From Aquatica leii (taxonomy: Eukaryota; Arthropoda; Insecta; Coleoptera; Lampyridae): 64,000 bases of DNA. The notes under the pieces are model-generated. The model ran no database searches. It saw only the letters and a program-made list of their open reading frames with translations, and was not told the DNA's origin. The stretch covers positions 109,759,529 through 109,823,528 of the forward strand of contig CM069432.1 of NCBI GenBank assembly GCA_035610365.1, in the 5' to 3' direction. The translations under genes were made by a program, and so were the position numbers. Shown here piece after piece: positions 10,829 to 22,508 of the stretch (the first letter of the stretch is position 1; each line of letters starts with the position of its first letter).

Positions 10829-12651
10829 TGTTACCTGCGTTTGAATTTCGTTGTGAAAGACACCGAAAGTTTTCTTTTTTTTTGTGTGTTTCGATTTATT
10901 AATTTAGTATTAGCATCAAGAACGTTTTGTTTATTGTTTGTGTGGTTTGAGTTTAATGATATTTCAAGTTGTTTTCAATCATTATTGAAATTTTCTTTTA
11001 AATGCATACAGATCCGTAGTTTTGTTTTTGATTTAGTACTTTATTTAGTTATCTTCGTAGAATACCAATTCAATATAATTTACGACTTCCTTTGTGGAAT
11101 GTAAGTTGATACATTTTCTTGGTAATTACACTTTGATTAAGCCACCTGCAGTAATGCAAGTCTCAGCGTTCTTGTGTGAACCAAAGTCTACGTGCGAAAA
11201 CGCATGCGACTAATTATAATTTTCATCTTTGTTTTTCTCGTTTGTTCAATGTTCTTTCTTTTACCACAATTTTACTGCGCACATGTAAGTAATTAAGTAG
11301 GGGATAGGAGGTCTTTAAAAAGTTTGATTTTTTTGAATCATTCGATTCGATTCGATTCATTCGATTTGATTCGATCGTGGGTCGTAATGACAAATACCGG
11401 TTACCGTAAGATGTAGAGAGATATAGGGTAATTTACCCTCTGACGTTATGTAGAACCGCGGAAGTTAGGCAGAAATCGTGAAAATTAAGGTGGTGGAGAA
11501 AAATGTTAATTTTCTTCAAATTTCGTATAGTACGGCTTGTGTAAAATTCGTGATTTCTGAAACATAAACTGTTACGTTTGTGGGGTTTAATGTTGTGGTG
11601 GTATGTGATTAAATCCTAAATTCGCCTTTGGCGGTTATAAAATTAAATTGTGAGATATATCTTCCGTCGTTGTTCTATTGTTTGGGAAGCAGCCGAAGTC
11701 CATCCAAGGTGTTAGCTTTCAAAACCACTGGGAACCAAAGTTCAAACGGTGTCACCAATTAAGAATTAAGGTATTTATCGATTTTGTTGTTTGTTCGTGC
11801 AGTGACCCGCGATTAAAAATGCAGTAAAAGCTTTCAATTTTGAGTCAATTGAAATTACGACTAACGTTGAATTTAATTCTTTCAATGAACACGTATAGTG
11901 TTTGCGCGAAATTAAAATCAATTAACTTTGTTTTGTTGCGTTTGAGAAATAATTCGTATTTCGAATATATGATAATGTAACGACTTATAAACTATATTTT
12001 GTTTAGTTCGAATTAAAGTTCGGACATATTTATGTTATAAACTGTATTGTTTTTTTTTGTGTTATTTAATTTGTTTGTTATAAATATGCGGTCAAGATCT
12101 TGAGATTTAATTATATTTGAAAACGCTATTGTAGTAGCATTTCTTTTTATAAATTTTAATGTAATGTTTTGTGTGTAAATTGTTCATTCTTGTTTGCTTA
12201 AGATTATTTCATTTCTTTTATTCAAATTTATTTGATATCAATTAGTACTTGTTATTTTATTTTGTTTTTGTTTTAAATATTCAATCAATAAATGTTAAAT
12301 TGTTAAATGTAAAGAGCTTTTATTCATTTAGCCGCCGCATACGTAAATTTTTGTTTAAGTGTTTTTCAGAATTGTTATAACCCAAGGTAAGTTCTGGGGT
12401 TGTAACCAACCGGATGAGCTTTCAGGTAATCAGGGGTTTGAAAGCTACCCTTATAGAAATCCTTGATTGGCGCCCTTACCGATTATTTGACTATTTTACC
12501 GTTCTAGTTCCATTTTTACGACGATCGCGTTTCCAATTTTTCACGGAATTTTAAATAAAACCCACCCTTTCTCCATTGAGCTAGTGGCACAACCCCCGTT
12601 TATGTTACTACATTGCAGGCAGTGACTTTGTGTTAATTTTGGCATGTAACA
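10829..12651 (+). repeat. 3' LTR of element A
   Basis: This is 1823 bp. It is the partner of 3745-5563, differing mostly in homopolymer lengths (for example the T runs near 12050 and 12350). It is followed by the AATG target duplication. Confidence 0.95.
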
Positions 12652-12655
12652 AATG

Positions 12656-13472
12656 TATTCATAGTTTTTATAAAAGCATTTTTTACCTTCGTGGTTTTAT
12701 TTAGCGAATGTCAATTTAAAGTTCACAAAATATTATTAAATTCTATATTCGCAGTTTTATAAAAAAACAATATTTACACGCTTATTTAGTTACTCAATTC
12801 AAACTATCTAATCTATACAAATGTTTTTTGTCAATAGTACTATGGAGACAATACTTGTACATGATGAAACAGTTCTGTTACATTAATATCTGTTGAAAAA
12901 GATATTTTCATATTTTATGTTGCTATTAAAAAAAGATTTACGTATATTTATAAATTAATTGAATACAATATGCAATATAGTCAATATACTAGCGATCGTT
13001 TCCAAACTAAAGAATGGTTGCGTAGAAACCAATCCTGTTTCAAATGTCAATACATTATCCAACTGAAAAACATAGATTAACTATTATCGCTATTACATTA
13101 AATTCACGCATTGTTTACAGCCGATGTTTCAAGTTAGTATTAATTTAATTTTGAATTAGTCGACGCGCATCTCAGCATTCTTTAGTTTTGCTCTACTTGT
13201 TCATAGTTTTTTTCAAAAAAGTTTTTTTTAAACTAATAAAAAAAATATTTTTGGAAGTTTCAAGTTTCATCTTTTGTTATCTTTTTATAAATTATATTTA
13301 AATCTTTTACATTTAGAGTTATAAAAAAAATCACAAAAATTGATACTAACTTTTGCAGTTTACATAAAATACCCTATATATTAATACATTTTTAAATTAA
13401 GTATTACATTATATCGCTACTCTGTTAAAATAGTGATACTTTAGTTTTTCACTATTTTTGAGATGGAAATAC
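12656..13472. other. AT-rich DNA, nothing coding seen
   Basis: No convincing frame. A 10-bp inverted repeat (AAAATAGTGA and TCACTATTTT, about 13424-13456) precedes the ribozyme below. Confidence 0.6.
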
Positions 13473-13542
13473 ATCAGAGAGAATTACGCAGTGCTGATGA
13501 TCCCCAAATAGGTGAAACGGCTGTACACTGGTTCTCTCTGAT
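13473..13542 (+). ncRNA. type I hammerhead ribozyme with minimal stem III
   Basis: The core CTGATGA (13494-13500) and GAAAC (13514-13518) are joined by a short stem-loop II whose loop reads CAAATA. Stem III is only two base pairs around the tetraloop GGCT, followed by GTA (13523-13525), so cleavage is expected 3' of A13525. Stem I is strong: CAGTG (13489-13493) pairs with CACTG (13526-13530), then an asymmetric internal loop, then 11 perfect pairs between 13473-13483 and 13532-13542. The closing pair of stem II is poor (U-U), suggesting one lost base. Small stem III with an open stem I is the architecture known from Penelope-like elements, retrozymes and schistosome SINEs. No Penelope reverse transcriptase is visible nearby. 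Confidence 0.85.
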
Positions 13543-15256
13543 GGTAATTTTTGTAATTGTACCGATATAATTACTTTTTACTATATTCGTTGGTGGATTG
13601 CAATCGTGTATGATTCGATACATTTTTCGAATTTTTGCGGTTAGTATATCCAACTACCAACATATTACGATCGCTATAACACCAATTTGTAATGTATTTA
13701 TTTTAGTTATGTAATGAAACGGACCGACAGTGTGAGAACGTCATAAAATAAAGCCGAAGTAACCACATATGTCGAGAAAAAAAAACTATTTGTTATCAGT
13801 GAATCGAGACGAGGGTGACAAGTTAATCCGCTAGCATACAACCACCACATTCTGCAGGTGTCCAGCTAATATGTTGATTCGTTTCACCGCTGTGGGGATA
13901 AGTCTTAAAAAATGAAGCAAATCATTTCAATGTGGAAAATCGGGCGGTTTCGATTTAGGCATGGTTTACAAGAACAACAGTTTCAGATGCCTGGTATAAT
14001 ATTACAAAAGCGACAAAGCGACTCTTGGCCGAAAAAGACCGCAATGATCAGCAAAAAGAACTTGACCGAAACCCACATGTTCGACAAAATCCCTGATTTA
14101 TGTGCAGATTATGAGATACGTTTAAGCAAGATAATAATTTATTAGGTCTAATTTTCCAATTTTTATAAGTAAAACTATCGGTAATCACAAGTTTAAGTCA
14201 TAAATGCTTTCAATGTAAAGAACGAAGGTATGTAAAACAAAATTTAAGTAAAAAATTTAAATATTCAAATTGTATAAACAGGCAGCCAATTGTTAAGATT
14301 GTACATATGATCTATGTTAAAGTAAAGTTTAACTATTTAATGCATGTTTATAGTCAGTAGCGCCTTAGTTCATTGTTAATTACAAAGCAAGTTGCGAAAT
14401 CGGTAAAATTTAGTCCAGTTGAAATACCCAACGCCATCCAGTACCGACGTGGTAATATCTTAAGGGTAGAAAAAGGGATAACGCCGCCTTCGAGAGAATG
14501 AGTAAAGGAGAGAAGCCAATTGGCGAATTTGGTACTGAGAGTGTTTGAAAACTTAACCAATCAAAAAAAGCGATTTTTATTTCCAATTTATTATCTTGTC
14601 CGCAAGATATCTTCAAAAATAATACGGTGCGTTACAGTAATTAACTGTAACACCTAAACGGTACAATTCAGGTACTTGATTATATATACAATTGTTGAAA
14701 AAGTTGTTTTTAACAAAAAAATTTATCTCTACAAAATTTACGTCAGAGTATTTTGCTGTCGCACATAGTAAACATATCTATTTTTTATTTATAAAAATAA
14801 AAAAACGTTTAACGCGTTCAGTAAGTAGAAAAATACATTTAAAATTATATTAATAGTAGCAAGGTATTTAGAACTATTTTACCCTACATCTTATACGAAA
14901 CATTTATTACGTTAGACTTTCGCCACATTACTTGGAAATTTTGGGAAAAATGTGACTTAAAACGACAGAAAACTGGATTAATCGGTAATAGTCATTGCCA
15001 TTTTGTTTTTCCTATGATGTAGACAATAACAGATATAAATAAAATAGAAAAAAAATGCCAATATAATAATAATTTTTATTGTGTACAATTTTTTGCACTA
15101 TTAAAGATATGAGTAATGAGTTTGTAATGACATCTTTGTTTTACTCGATTGTTATTCGTCATTGCTCATAATTCAAAAAATTATTGCATATTGTCTGCAA
15201 TTTACTGCAAATTGTCGTACTTATCTTAAAAACCATAATGCAATAATGCTTTAAGC
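13543..15256. other. region without a recognised gene
   Basis: Mostly AT-rich. A stretch at 13909-14110 translates in one frame, with two stops, into protein-like sequence (including AWFTRTTVSDAWYNITKA) that I do not recognise; the overlapping 13912-14145 frame looks less natural. A GC-richer block at 14350-14600 with CCAAT-like motifs has no identifiable content. 15033-15096 is repeated at 16810-16874. Confidence 0.5.
15033..15096 (+). repeat. direct repeat, left copy, flanking BEL/Pao remnant
   Basis: About 64 bp (starting ATATAAATAAAATAGAAAAA) recurring with few changes at 16810-16874. The two copies bracket the BEL/Pao remnant, so they may be degenerate LTR parts or an older host repeat. 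Confidence 0.6.
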
Positions 15257-16545
15257 AGACCTGAGTTGCATCAAGCACTCATTCGCTTATTCAAAAAAGT
15301 AAAGTTGGAGACATTTCAAAGGAAATTCGAAAATATTCGTAAGGAACGTTGTTGCTCCAAGTATCTTCAAAAGTTATCACCTTTTATAGATAATGATGGA
15401 GTCTTGAGAGTTGGTGGTCGTTTAGCTCGATCATCATTACCATACGGCACAAAGCATCCCGATTCATTGCCTAATAACCATTGTCTGAGAATATTGATTG
15501 TGAAGAGTACTCATCTTAAAAATCAACAGTCAAGTATAAATACAACTTTGTATTTAGTACAACAAAAGTTTAGATCATACCGGCTCGCCGAGTAATTTGT
15601 CGTTGTTTATGACAGTCGTGCTTTAGAACTTGACCCACTCTACCTGTGCCCTCTATGGCAAAAATTGCCCACACTTTATGTGAATCAAGTAACGGCATTT
15701 AGTTGTGTTAGAGTAGATTACGGCGGTCCTTTACCAATTTTTATTACAAAACGACGAGATTCTAAACACGCCAAAGTATACATGTGTTTGTTTGTGTGCT
15801 TTGCTACTAAGACTCTGCACCTGAAAATAGCTTTAGATGTACCAAGCGAAACTTTTCTCGTTGCGTTACGTAAATTTATCGCACGACGCGGTCACTGCAA
15901 TCATATATTCAGTGATTGTGGCACCAACTTTGTCGAGGCCAACAAGCAATTAGCTGTTCAATTCAAATTTGCAGTGGAAATTGAAGCCATTTAGTGAAAT
16001 TTCAACCCTCCTTCTGCTCGACATTTTGGTGGATTGTAGGAGAGCAGGATCAAATCTGTTAAAACCAATCTTTTGCGGGTAAATCAAATTTTCACTAATG
16101 AATACACTTGTCGTGCCATAGAACTCCTTTATGTAGTTTTAATTCAGATCCCAATGACTTAAGCGTGTTATCACTTGTTTATTTTTTTTATTTTAGAACT
16201 ATTAGTGTCCGCACCAGACCCAGATTTGTCATATTTGAAAATAACTAGTCTTTCGCGTTGGCAATTGTTAAAAAATTACACTAAGACTATTGGTGCAGAT
16301 GGAAAAATAAATACCTGCACAGACTATATCAACGCGGTAAGTGGTCAAAATCAAAGGTGGTTGAGCCAATAGGTATTGGCACGTTAGTCTTAATCAAAGA
16401 CGAGTTGAGTGTATCTCTATATTTGAGGATGTGCAAAACAGTTGAATTGTATCCTTGAAAGGATAATATTGTTTGCATGGACAGTTCGTACTGTTCAATG
16501 ACTGTTCAAGCGCCTTTTACTAAAGTTATGTCCGCTGTTTTTGCA
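15257..16545 (+). pseudogene. BEL/Pao pol remnant (integrase and C-terminus)
   Basis: Translated pieces follow the order of BEL/Pao pol. 15266-15595 holds the pre-integrase segment (LSPFIDNDGVLRVGGRLARS). 15665-15994 holds the integrase core with VDYGGP (first Asp) and SDCGTNF (second Asp). 15995-16080 holds the NPPSARHFGG...E segment, where a stop (TAG) replaces the usual Trp before the catalytic Glu region. 16180-16530 holds the C-terminal LSRWQL and VLIKDELSV modules. Several stops and frameshifts, and loss of the zinc-binding segment around 15595-15665, make it dead. Protease, RT and gag are absent, so this is a 5'-truncated relic. Confidence 0.85.
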
Positions 16546-16672
16546 GTACCAGTGTGTTTTATTTAATTTTTTGTTAAAAATTGTGTTTAAGATTGTTCAA
16601 GGACAGTTTAAGCGCCCTCGAGTATAGTTATGTTTACTGCTTTTGCAATAATATTGTTTTATATTTAGTTAT
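16495..16672 (+). repeat. imperfect tandem duplication after BEL/Pao remnant
   Basis: About 70-80 bases at 16495-16565 (TCAAGCGCC...GTTATGTCCGCTG...TGCAGTA) recur at 16600-16672 as a diverged copy (TTAAGCGCC...GTTATGTTTACTG...TGCAATA). The first copy still overlaps the end of the pol remnant. Confidence 0.55.
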
Positions 16673-16809
16673 TAGTTTAAATTTTGTTTAAAGTTTTTGT
16701 TTGTGGTTATTGAAAAACACAGTTGCACTGTTGGTTGCACGTGTGTTGGTAGTTGAGAACAGTGATCACGTGCGGCCTTGTTGTTTAGTTAAGTTTGCCT
16801 TGGTAATAT

Positions 16810-16874
16810 ATATAAATAAAATAGAAAAAAAATGGCAATACAATAATAATTGTTATTGTGTACAATTTTTTCCA
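16810..16874 (+). repeat. direct repeat, right copy
   Basis: Partner of 15033-15096; see there. Confidence 0.6.
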
Positions 16875-17749
16875 ACAATAAAATGCAACAGTAGTATAAT
16901 ATACTTTACAAGCATTTAACTACTAAAAATATAAGTAATTTAATTATATAAGTTTAATGCTGTTTTGATGAAACTTTGAAAAGAGCGTACGGCATATATA
17001 TGGAAATTTGAGTCGAACACACATAAGTTAACAAACTGTTACTTGGTTAATATAGTTATGGTTAAAACAATGTTGTTTCATCTTTTTCGTCAATTACCTC
17101 TACAACACTTCAAAATTTGTTTGTTTCCTTCTCAAGTGTCTGTTTGTGTTAAAGTCCTAATGTACAAATTGTTTTTAAACATGATCTTAAATATTTATTA
17201 GGTCAAAACATATCAGAAATTATTAAAATAAAATTTTAATACTTTACTAAACAAAGTTGAGATTTTAATTTTTAATTTTCTTTTTAAATAAAACGTAAAA
17301 AAATGCGTTTACCTTTTGTTAAAAATAATAATGTTGACTTTTCTTTAATTAACTACACTTTTATTTTATTAAACAAATGTAGGTTTTTATGTAACAAAAA
17401 GAAGTGTTAGGTAAATAATATTTTAAGTTAAAAAAAAAATAAAATAAAATAAAAACGTATACTGTTAGAGAGAGAGGAGAGACCCTTAAAGTTTTAAATA
17501 GGGGAAGTATTATACGTCACGAGGTGACGTTTAGCGAGTGTAGTTGGGGATCCCCTTGTCTCAAATGGTAAGACGGAGGGACGCAAAGCCGACTGTTAAA
17601 GCAGCGTCACTCTGCGTGCTTAAGTTGGTTCTTAGTAAATGTGATTAGATTTGTGTTAGTGCGAAAAAAAAACAACACAATTTATACAGAAAGGGGTGAG
17701 TCGCATGAAATTAATACTTGGGTAAATTGATATGACAGACAACCTTATT

Positions 17750-18107
17750 TATATAATTAGTTGTGCTTAGTGTAATCAACTAATTAATCTGAGCTTAGCG
17801 CCACTATATAATTAGTTGTGCTTAGTGTAATCAACTAATTAATCTGAGCTTAGCGCCTCCATATAATTGTTGTGCTTAGTGTAATCAACTAATTAATCTG
17901 AGCTTAGCGCCACTATATAATTAGTTGTGCTTAGTGTAATCAACTAATTAATCTGAGCTTAGCGCCACCATATAATTGTTGTGCTTAGTGTAATCAACTA
18001 ATTAATCTGAGCTTAGCGCCACTATATAATTAGTTGTGCTTAGTGTAATCAACTAATTAATCTGAGCTTAGCGCCACCATATAATTGTTGTGCTTAGTGT
18101 AATCAAC
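17750..18107 (+). repeat. 109-bp dimeric tandem repeat (seven 54/55-bp monomers)
   Basis: The core GTGCTTAGTGTAATCAAC starts at 17763, 17818, 17872, 17927, 17981, 18036 and 18090, spacings of 55, 54, 55, 54, 55, 54. The alternation comes from two monomer types: one reads ATATAATTAGTTG, the other ATATAATTGTTG. So the true period is 109 bp. The first type forms a perfect stem (TAATTAGTTG with CAACTAATTA); the second has lost it. Confidence 0.9.
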
Positions 18108-18295
18108 AACAAATCGGTCTGAACCGTGTGCCAACCAAATTGTCAATTAATTGTCCTAATGCGCTGAATGTGCCATTTTTCTCCTTTAGTATTTCTTTTC
18201 GCGTGGCTCACCGCCTGAGATTTTGTTTAATTGTTTCAGAGACCCGGAAACAACGTAAATCCGTCCGGCTGATGGCGTGGCTAATTATATTAAAA

Positions 18296-18451
18296 TATAA
18301 ATAGTTTTCTTTTAGTCTTTTACATTTTTCTTTCTTTTCTTTTATTATATTCAAAAATAAAATAAATTGTCACTCGTCGAATTTCTTTCATTTTCCCGTT
18401 CGAGCGGCTGACAGTGCGTATTCCCTATCGTTGCACACATTAGCTTATTTG
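18296..18451 (+). promoter_or_regulatory. TATA box with downstream splice donor
   Basis: TATAAATA at 18296-18303 lies upstream of a pyrimidine-rich stretch and a consensus donor (exon end 18451, GTAAGTA following). If transcription starts about 30 bp after the box, the leader exon would be about 125 nt. It may drive an LTR transcript or a host gene. Confidence 0.3.
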
Positions 18452-18542
18452 GTAAGTACACATTTAAGTGGAGAAAAGTATACTCGATTCATAATGTTAA
18501 TTTAAAAAAAAAAAAATCCTTAGTTACGGTTAGTTTCTAACA

Positions 18543-19558
18543 GAAGTTACACATAAAGCAACATTATAAATATTTGTTTATATAAATTAGATTACCAATA
18601 AAATATAGTTTTTAAACATTAAAAGTATTAAAAATTAAAATTCACTGATAAATTATTTTTTTTAGTTATAATAAAAACACATTTATTTTGTGAAATTAAG
18701 TCTTGTCTATTTCCTGTTGCATTTTAAATGCAAATTATAAAATAGTAAGAATAGTTGTAACACTTGTAACGGATGTACCGACTAATCTATGTAGAACAAT
18801 AAAAGGAAGTAAAGTTGACCAAAAAAGTATCTAACACATTCTCAATATTATTCAATTTTAGCGGTTGATACTATCTTAAAATGACATTGTTATAAGATAC
18901 ATTGCGTTGATTTATGATTATTATTTTATCTAAAATGTTTGCTCTATAGTTTCCGTTAGTATCATCATACATATATTTAATGCTTTTAGTTAGTTTTGGT
19001 TATACGTATCCGAAGCAAACTTAAAAAACAAACGTAAAACACATTGAATGCTTGAGTGCTCAATATTGTCGCAAAAAAGTATATTTGTAGCTGTCATTAC
19101 AAAAAATAGAAGATTAGTCACGCTATTCGGCACAGAATATTGTGTCGCAAAAACTCAAAGTATGAAAATTGTGTGTTTCCTTAAATAAAGTTTCCACTAT
19201 TTTATTGCAATTTCAAATTCTACAATTAAAATAAGTGTTTAAAGTAACTTTACACATAAAAATAAAGATATATTGTGACAAAATTTAAATTATTTAAAAA
19301 ACCTTAAACGTTTTTAGAATACACATATATTTTGATTCGATAATCCAAAAATGAAATAACATACAGAATGCTTTATTTAAAAAAAAACTTTTAAGGTTTT
19401 TACGACATTCTCTATAATATGAAAATAATTTTAAAAAGTAATAATAATACATTTCTACAAATACGAAAAATAAATGTTTTCAAAAGTCCGTGTTTTAGCC
19501 ATAAAATTTCGTGTCCGTTTTTAGTTGTAATGTCATGAATTATGTCATGTTGTACCTA
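18543..19558. other. AT-rich DNA, nothing coding seen
   Basis: No frame, terminal repeat or recognisable motif found. Confidence 0.6.
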
Positions 19559-20753
19559 CCCAGTAAACACGGATTCAAACTGTTACAGTCACAAAGTTAA
19601 AACAATTGTTTCATTACGTTGTTTCGTCTTAGTTTCATTTTTGTTTCATTTACACGTAACTGACAGTGAACCAAATGTTTTTTAAACAACTAGGGTTGGT
19701 TAAAGATTGTTAAAGATTGAATTATTTTCAGTGGAATCGTTTTAGTAAAAACGAATACTTTGAGATTAGTCAGCATTAGACGTCGCTAACCTTTTGATCA
19801 GCGTCGTCAACGCTTGCTCTGCAAATTGATATTTTTTTCACTTGTTCGGTTGTAGTTTGATGAGTGATGCTGTTTGTACAATTACAAAATGGAACAAAAA
19901 ACGATAAGTCGAAACACTTGATTATAATCCATAAATGTAATCAATATTATCGTCATTTCTGTTCTTTACGTATTATGTTTCAATTTGTATAGTGGCGTTA
20001 AGGTAGATTATTGCGCAAATATGATGATACTTTAAGATTAATTAAGGTTCCAGTGTCATTATTTACAGTTCAATTCTTCAAGTTTTCTATACGATTATGT
20101 ACAGCTAAAGGTATTCACAGTGTTTTTATAATTTTATATTTATATTAAGTTTGTGTTTTTTATTTGGTTTAAAAAAATGTAATTAATTTTGTGTAACTCT
20201 ATAATTATGTATATAAATGAAATATTTATTTCTATGTTACAGATGCGGTTAAAAGTTGCTACCCAACAGTAACTGATACAGTTTTTGAGGCTTCCGTGAA
20301 AAAAAAGTTGCAATATGTAAAAAATAATTAATAAATAATCTAGTTATTTGGAAAACCTAAGCTTACTGAAACACAATGGATATTGTAGTTAAAAATATTT
20401 ATTGTGCAATAAAATTTGAAACCTGCATTTGAAATATCAATTTGTTTCATTTTAAAACCAAAGCTAATGTATTATATTATTAAAAGAATTGTTGTAGTTC
20501 ATTATTGAAACAAGGAAATCATATATTTATGGGTCATTTAGTATCAGTTCAAGAACGAAGCTTTTAAAACGTTAACCGAATGCAACATTTATTTTGCAAC
20601 ATATTTGAATTTAAAGTACCGAAACTGTACTGATTCAAATAAGTGAAACAGCGATGTACTTATAGCTATTTTATTGCAGGTAGGTTTCTTTTAAGTTTGA
20701 AACAAAAGTGAAACATAATTTTTTTTGTTCTAAAACTGTTTGTGTTTACTGGG
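19559..20753. mobile_element. non-autonomous TIR element with TA duplication
   Basis: It begins CCCAGTAAACAC and ends GTGTTTACTGGG (perfect 12-bp TIR), flanked on both sides by TA (19557-19558 and 20754-20755). Further inward, AAACTGTTACAG and the complement of the right side (AAACAGTTTTAG) still match, and both subterminal regions carry clusters of GTTTCA in inverted orientation. No transposase frame. The TA duplication suggests a Tc1/mariner-type mobiliser; that is inference. Confidence 0.75.
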
Positions 20754-20755
20754 TA

Positions 20756-22508
20756 CAATCTTTGTCTAATGTTTTTATTTATTACTTTATCTAGATTTTA
20801 TTGTCACTCTTTTCCGGTAGTTTATTTTTGTGGCTTTTAACGTTTTTTTTGTGTTTTCCTTTATAGTTCATATCTCTAAACTATATGTCATTATGTTTTT
20901 CACAATTGAGTTGTAAATTTTTTTAAATTTTTTTTCGTAATTGTTTTGTCCCATAGAATATTGTTGAGGATAACCCTAGCTTTTTATCATGTTTCTATTG
21001 GATATTGTTTCATCTAGTGTTCTTTCGTAATGTCTTGCGAAACGTCAGTTTGTTTGGGTTCACGAACGACAATACGGCAAAGGCCAAGTTCTACTTCTTG
21101 TTTTGGCTCTCAAGAAGAGACTATGACCAAGCCTAAGTCTGGGTGTTTTACTACGACGCGGTCTAAGCCGAAAGTCGCTTATAATTTTAAACATAACAAC
21201 CGCGAAAGCTTAAGATTTTATATTATATGCTTTTGCTTTGTAGAATTTTAGTAAAACTAATTATAAAATTACCCGAACTAAAGATTCTGTAGTGTCATAC
21301 TATTTCTAACTTTTGCTAAGTACATAAAAAATCTAGAAAAACAAATGTAGATTTATTATCCATGGTAACAAATAACGCACTGTACTTAAATGAAATAAAA
21401 ATGTATTGTAGTGAAAGTCAAGTAAAAGTAAATTTTAAATAAAAAAAATTTCGGTTAACTCTTGTTTATCGGTAGATAGTCAGAAATTTTGATAAAAAAT
21501 TGCGTTATTTTAATCCGTTTCACATTAGTATATGAATTTTTTCTTCTTACGAATTTATATTTTACTAAGTTATATTTCTAATTTGATTGTATGTAGTAAT
21601 TCACTCATATTATAAATGTAAAATAACAATGTTCATTTAACCTGATAAATAAACTGTGACTATGTTTCTTAACTTTTTGAGACGTTGACATAAAATTTAC
21701 AATTTCCGCTTTAATGTTTTATAAAAAGACTTTAAATTTATAATTATTTAAAAAATAATAGTAACGTAGACATGCAAATCATAGTTTATTGAAATCCAAA
21801 AATGCAGTGTGATAAGTTGCATTAGTGTATTTTTGCAGTTGCAAAAACCTAACTACACGCTTGCTTATGCAACTATTCACATTGATTTATCAGTTTTATG
21901 GTAGTGATAGTGCAGAAGCTAACAAGCTTTTACGCTACACGCTTGCAACTACCAATCAACTAAAATAATTTGCGGGGGCAGTTTTTGCTTTTTGAATTCT
22001 ATCATAGATTTTATTGTTTTTGTAACAACATTAAAAACGCTTTAATTGTTTTAGAAATTATTGACTAACAAGAAAAAAGAACATTTGCCATTGCAAAATT
22101 TATTTCCATCGTAGTGTTTAATTTATAGAAATTCTGTACCTAATGGTCAATTATTGATAATAATTTCAGTAACATCAAAATTTGGTAGGTTGTAACACGC
22201 ATTATTATTTTGTCTACAACTGTCAAATAATCACTATGATCTGTCAATCTTTAAAATGTCTTAATGACATTTATTACCGCACTAGTGTGTTAACAATATC
22301 TTAGATGAAATAAAACTCAAAGTATTTTTAAATATAGAATTTACCGTATAAGATTATATAAAAACTCATTTATTGTAAACATTCACAATAAAATCTTTGC
22401 AGTTAACGTAAATAACTATTATCGTTTACATTAAAATTAAAAATCAAAATGTTTTATACAAATTAGTGTATAAAAATAAAATTAGTATATTGAGATAAAA
22501 ATAAATTC
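20756..22508. other. AT-rich DNA with a repeat fragment
   Basis: No gene recognised. 21025-21215 is a compositionally distinct patch with GAAACG and CGCGGTCTAAGCC-type words; a related word series occurs at 58132-58230. The 73-codon frame over 21030-21251 is probably not coding. Confidence 0.5.

Larger units (their letters stand above)
3745..12651 (+). mobile_element. complete Ty3/Gypsy LTR retrotransposon (element A)
   Basis: Both LTRs begin TGTTAC and end GTAACA, and the element is flanked by a 4-bp target duplication AATG (3741-3744 and 12652-12655). The internal part holds a short leader, gag, a gag-pol frameshift signal, a protease-RT-RNase H-integrase frame, a 0.5-kb 3' untranslated part and a polypurine tract. 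There is no env. The LTRs differ mainly by homopolymer indels (1819 versus 1823 bp), so insertion was recent. Very long LTRs, the -1 frameshift and the integrase C-terminal style suggest relatives of Osvaldo/Ulysses; that lineage call is inference. The only clear lesion is one stop codon in gag. Confidence 0.95.
17463..18542 (+). repeat. possible solo LTR or promoter-bearing repeat
   Basis: It is bounded by TGTTAG (17463) and CTAACA (18542), a 6-bp terminal inverted repeat of LTR type. Inside are a dimeric tandem repeat (17750-18107), a TATA box TATAAATA (18296-18303), AATAAA near 18355-18366, and a strong splice donor GGTAAGTA at 18451. This order matches U3 enhancer repeats, promoter, R and U5 of an LTR, or alternatively a host promoter with a noncoding first exon. 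Flanking bases show no matching target duplication and no internal retroelement follows, so the boundaries are uncertain. Confidence 0.3.

Noticed and set aside
14350..14600. Overlapping minus frames and CCAAT-like motifs as a host gene
   Set aside because: Two competing frames, neither with recognisable content or splice signals.
17560..17610. GGGACGCAAAGCC resembles part of the bacterial cyclic-di-GMP riboswitch
   Set aside because: The other conserved segments of that riboswitch are missing and the setting is eukaryotic; treated as chance.
17750..18107. CRISPR array
   Set aside because: No unique spacers between repeats; contiguous 54/55-bp monomers in eukaryotic DNA.
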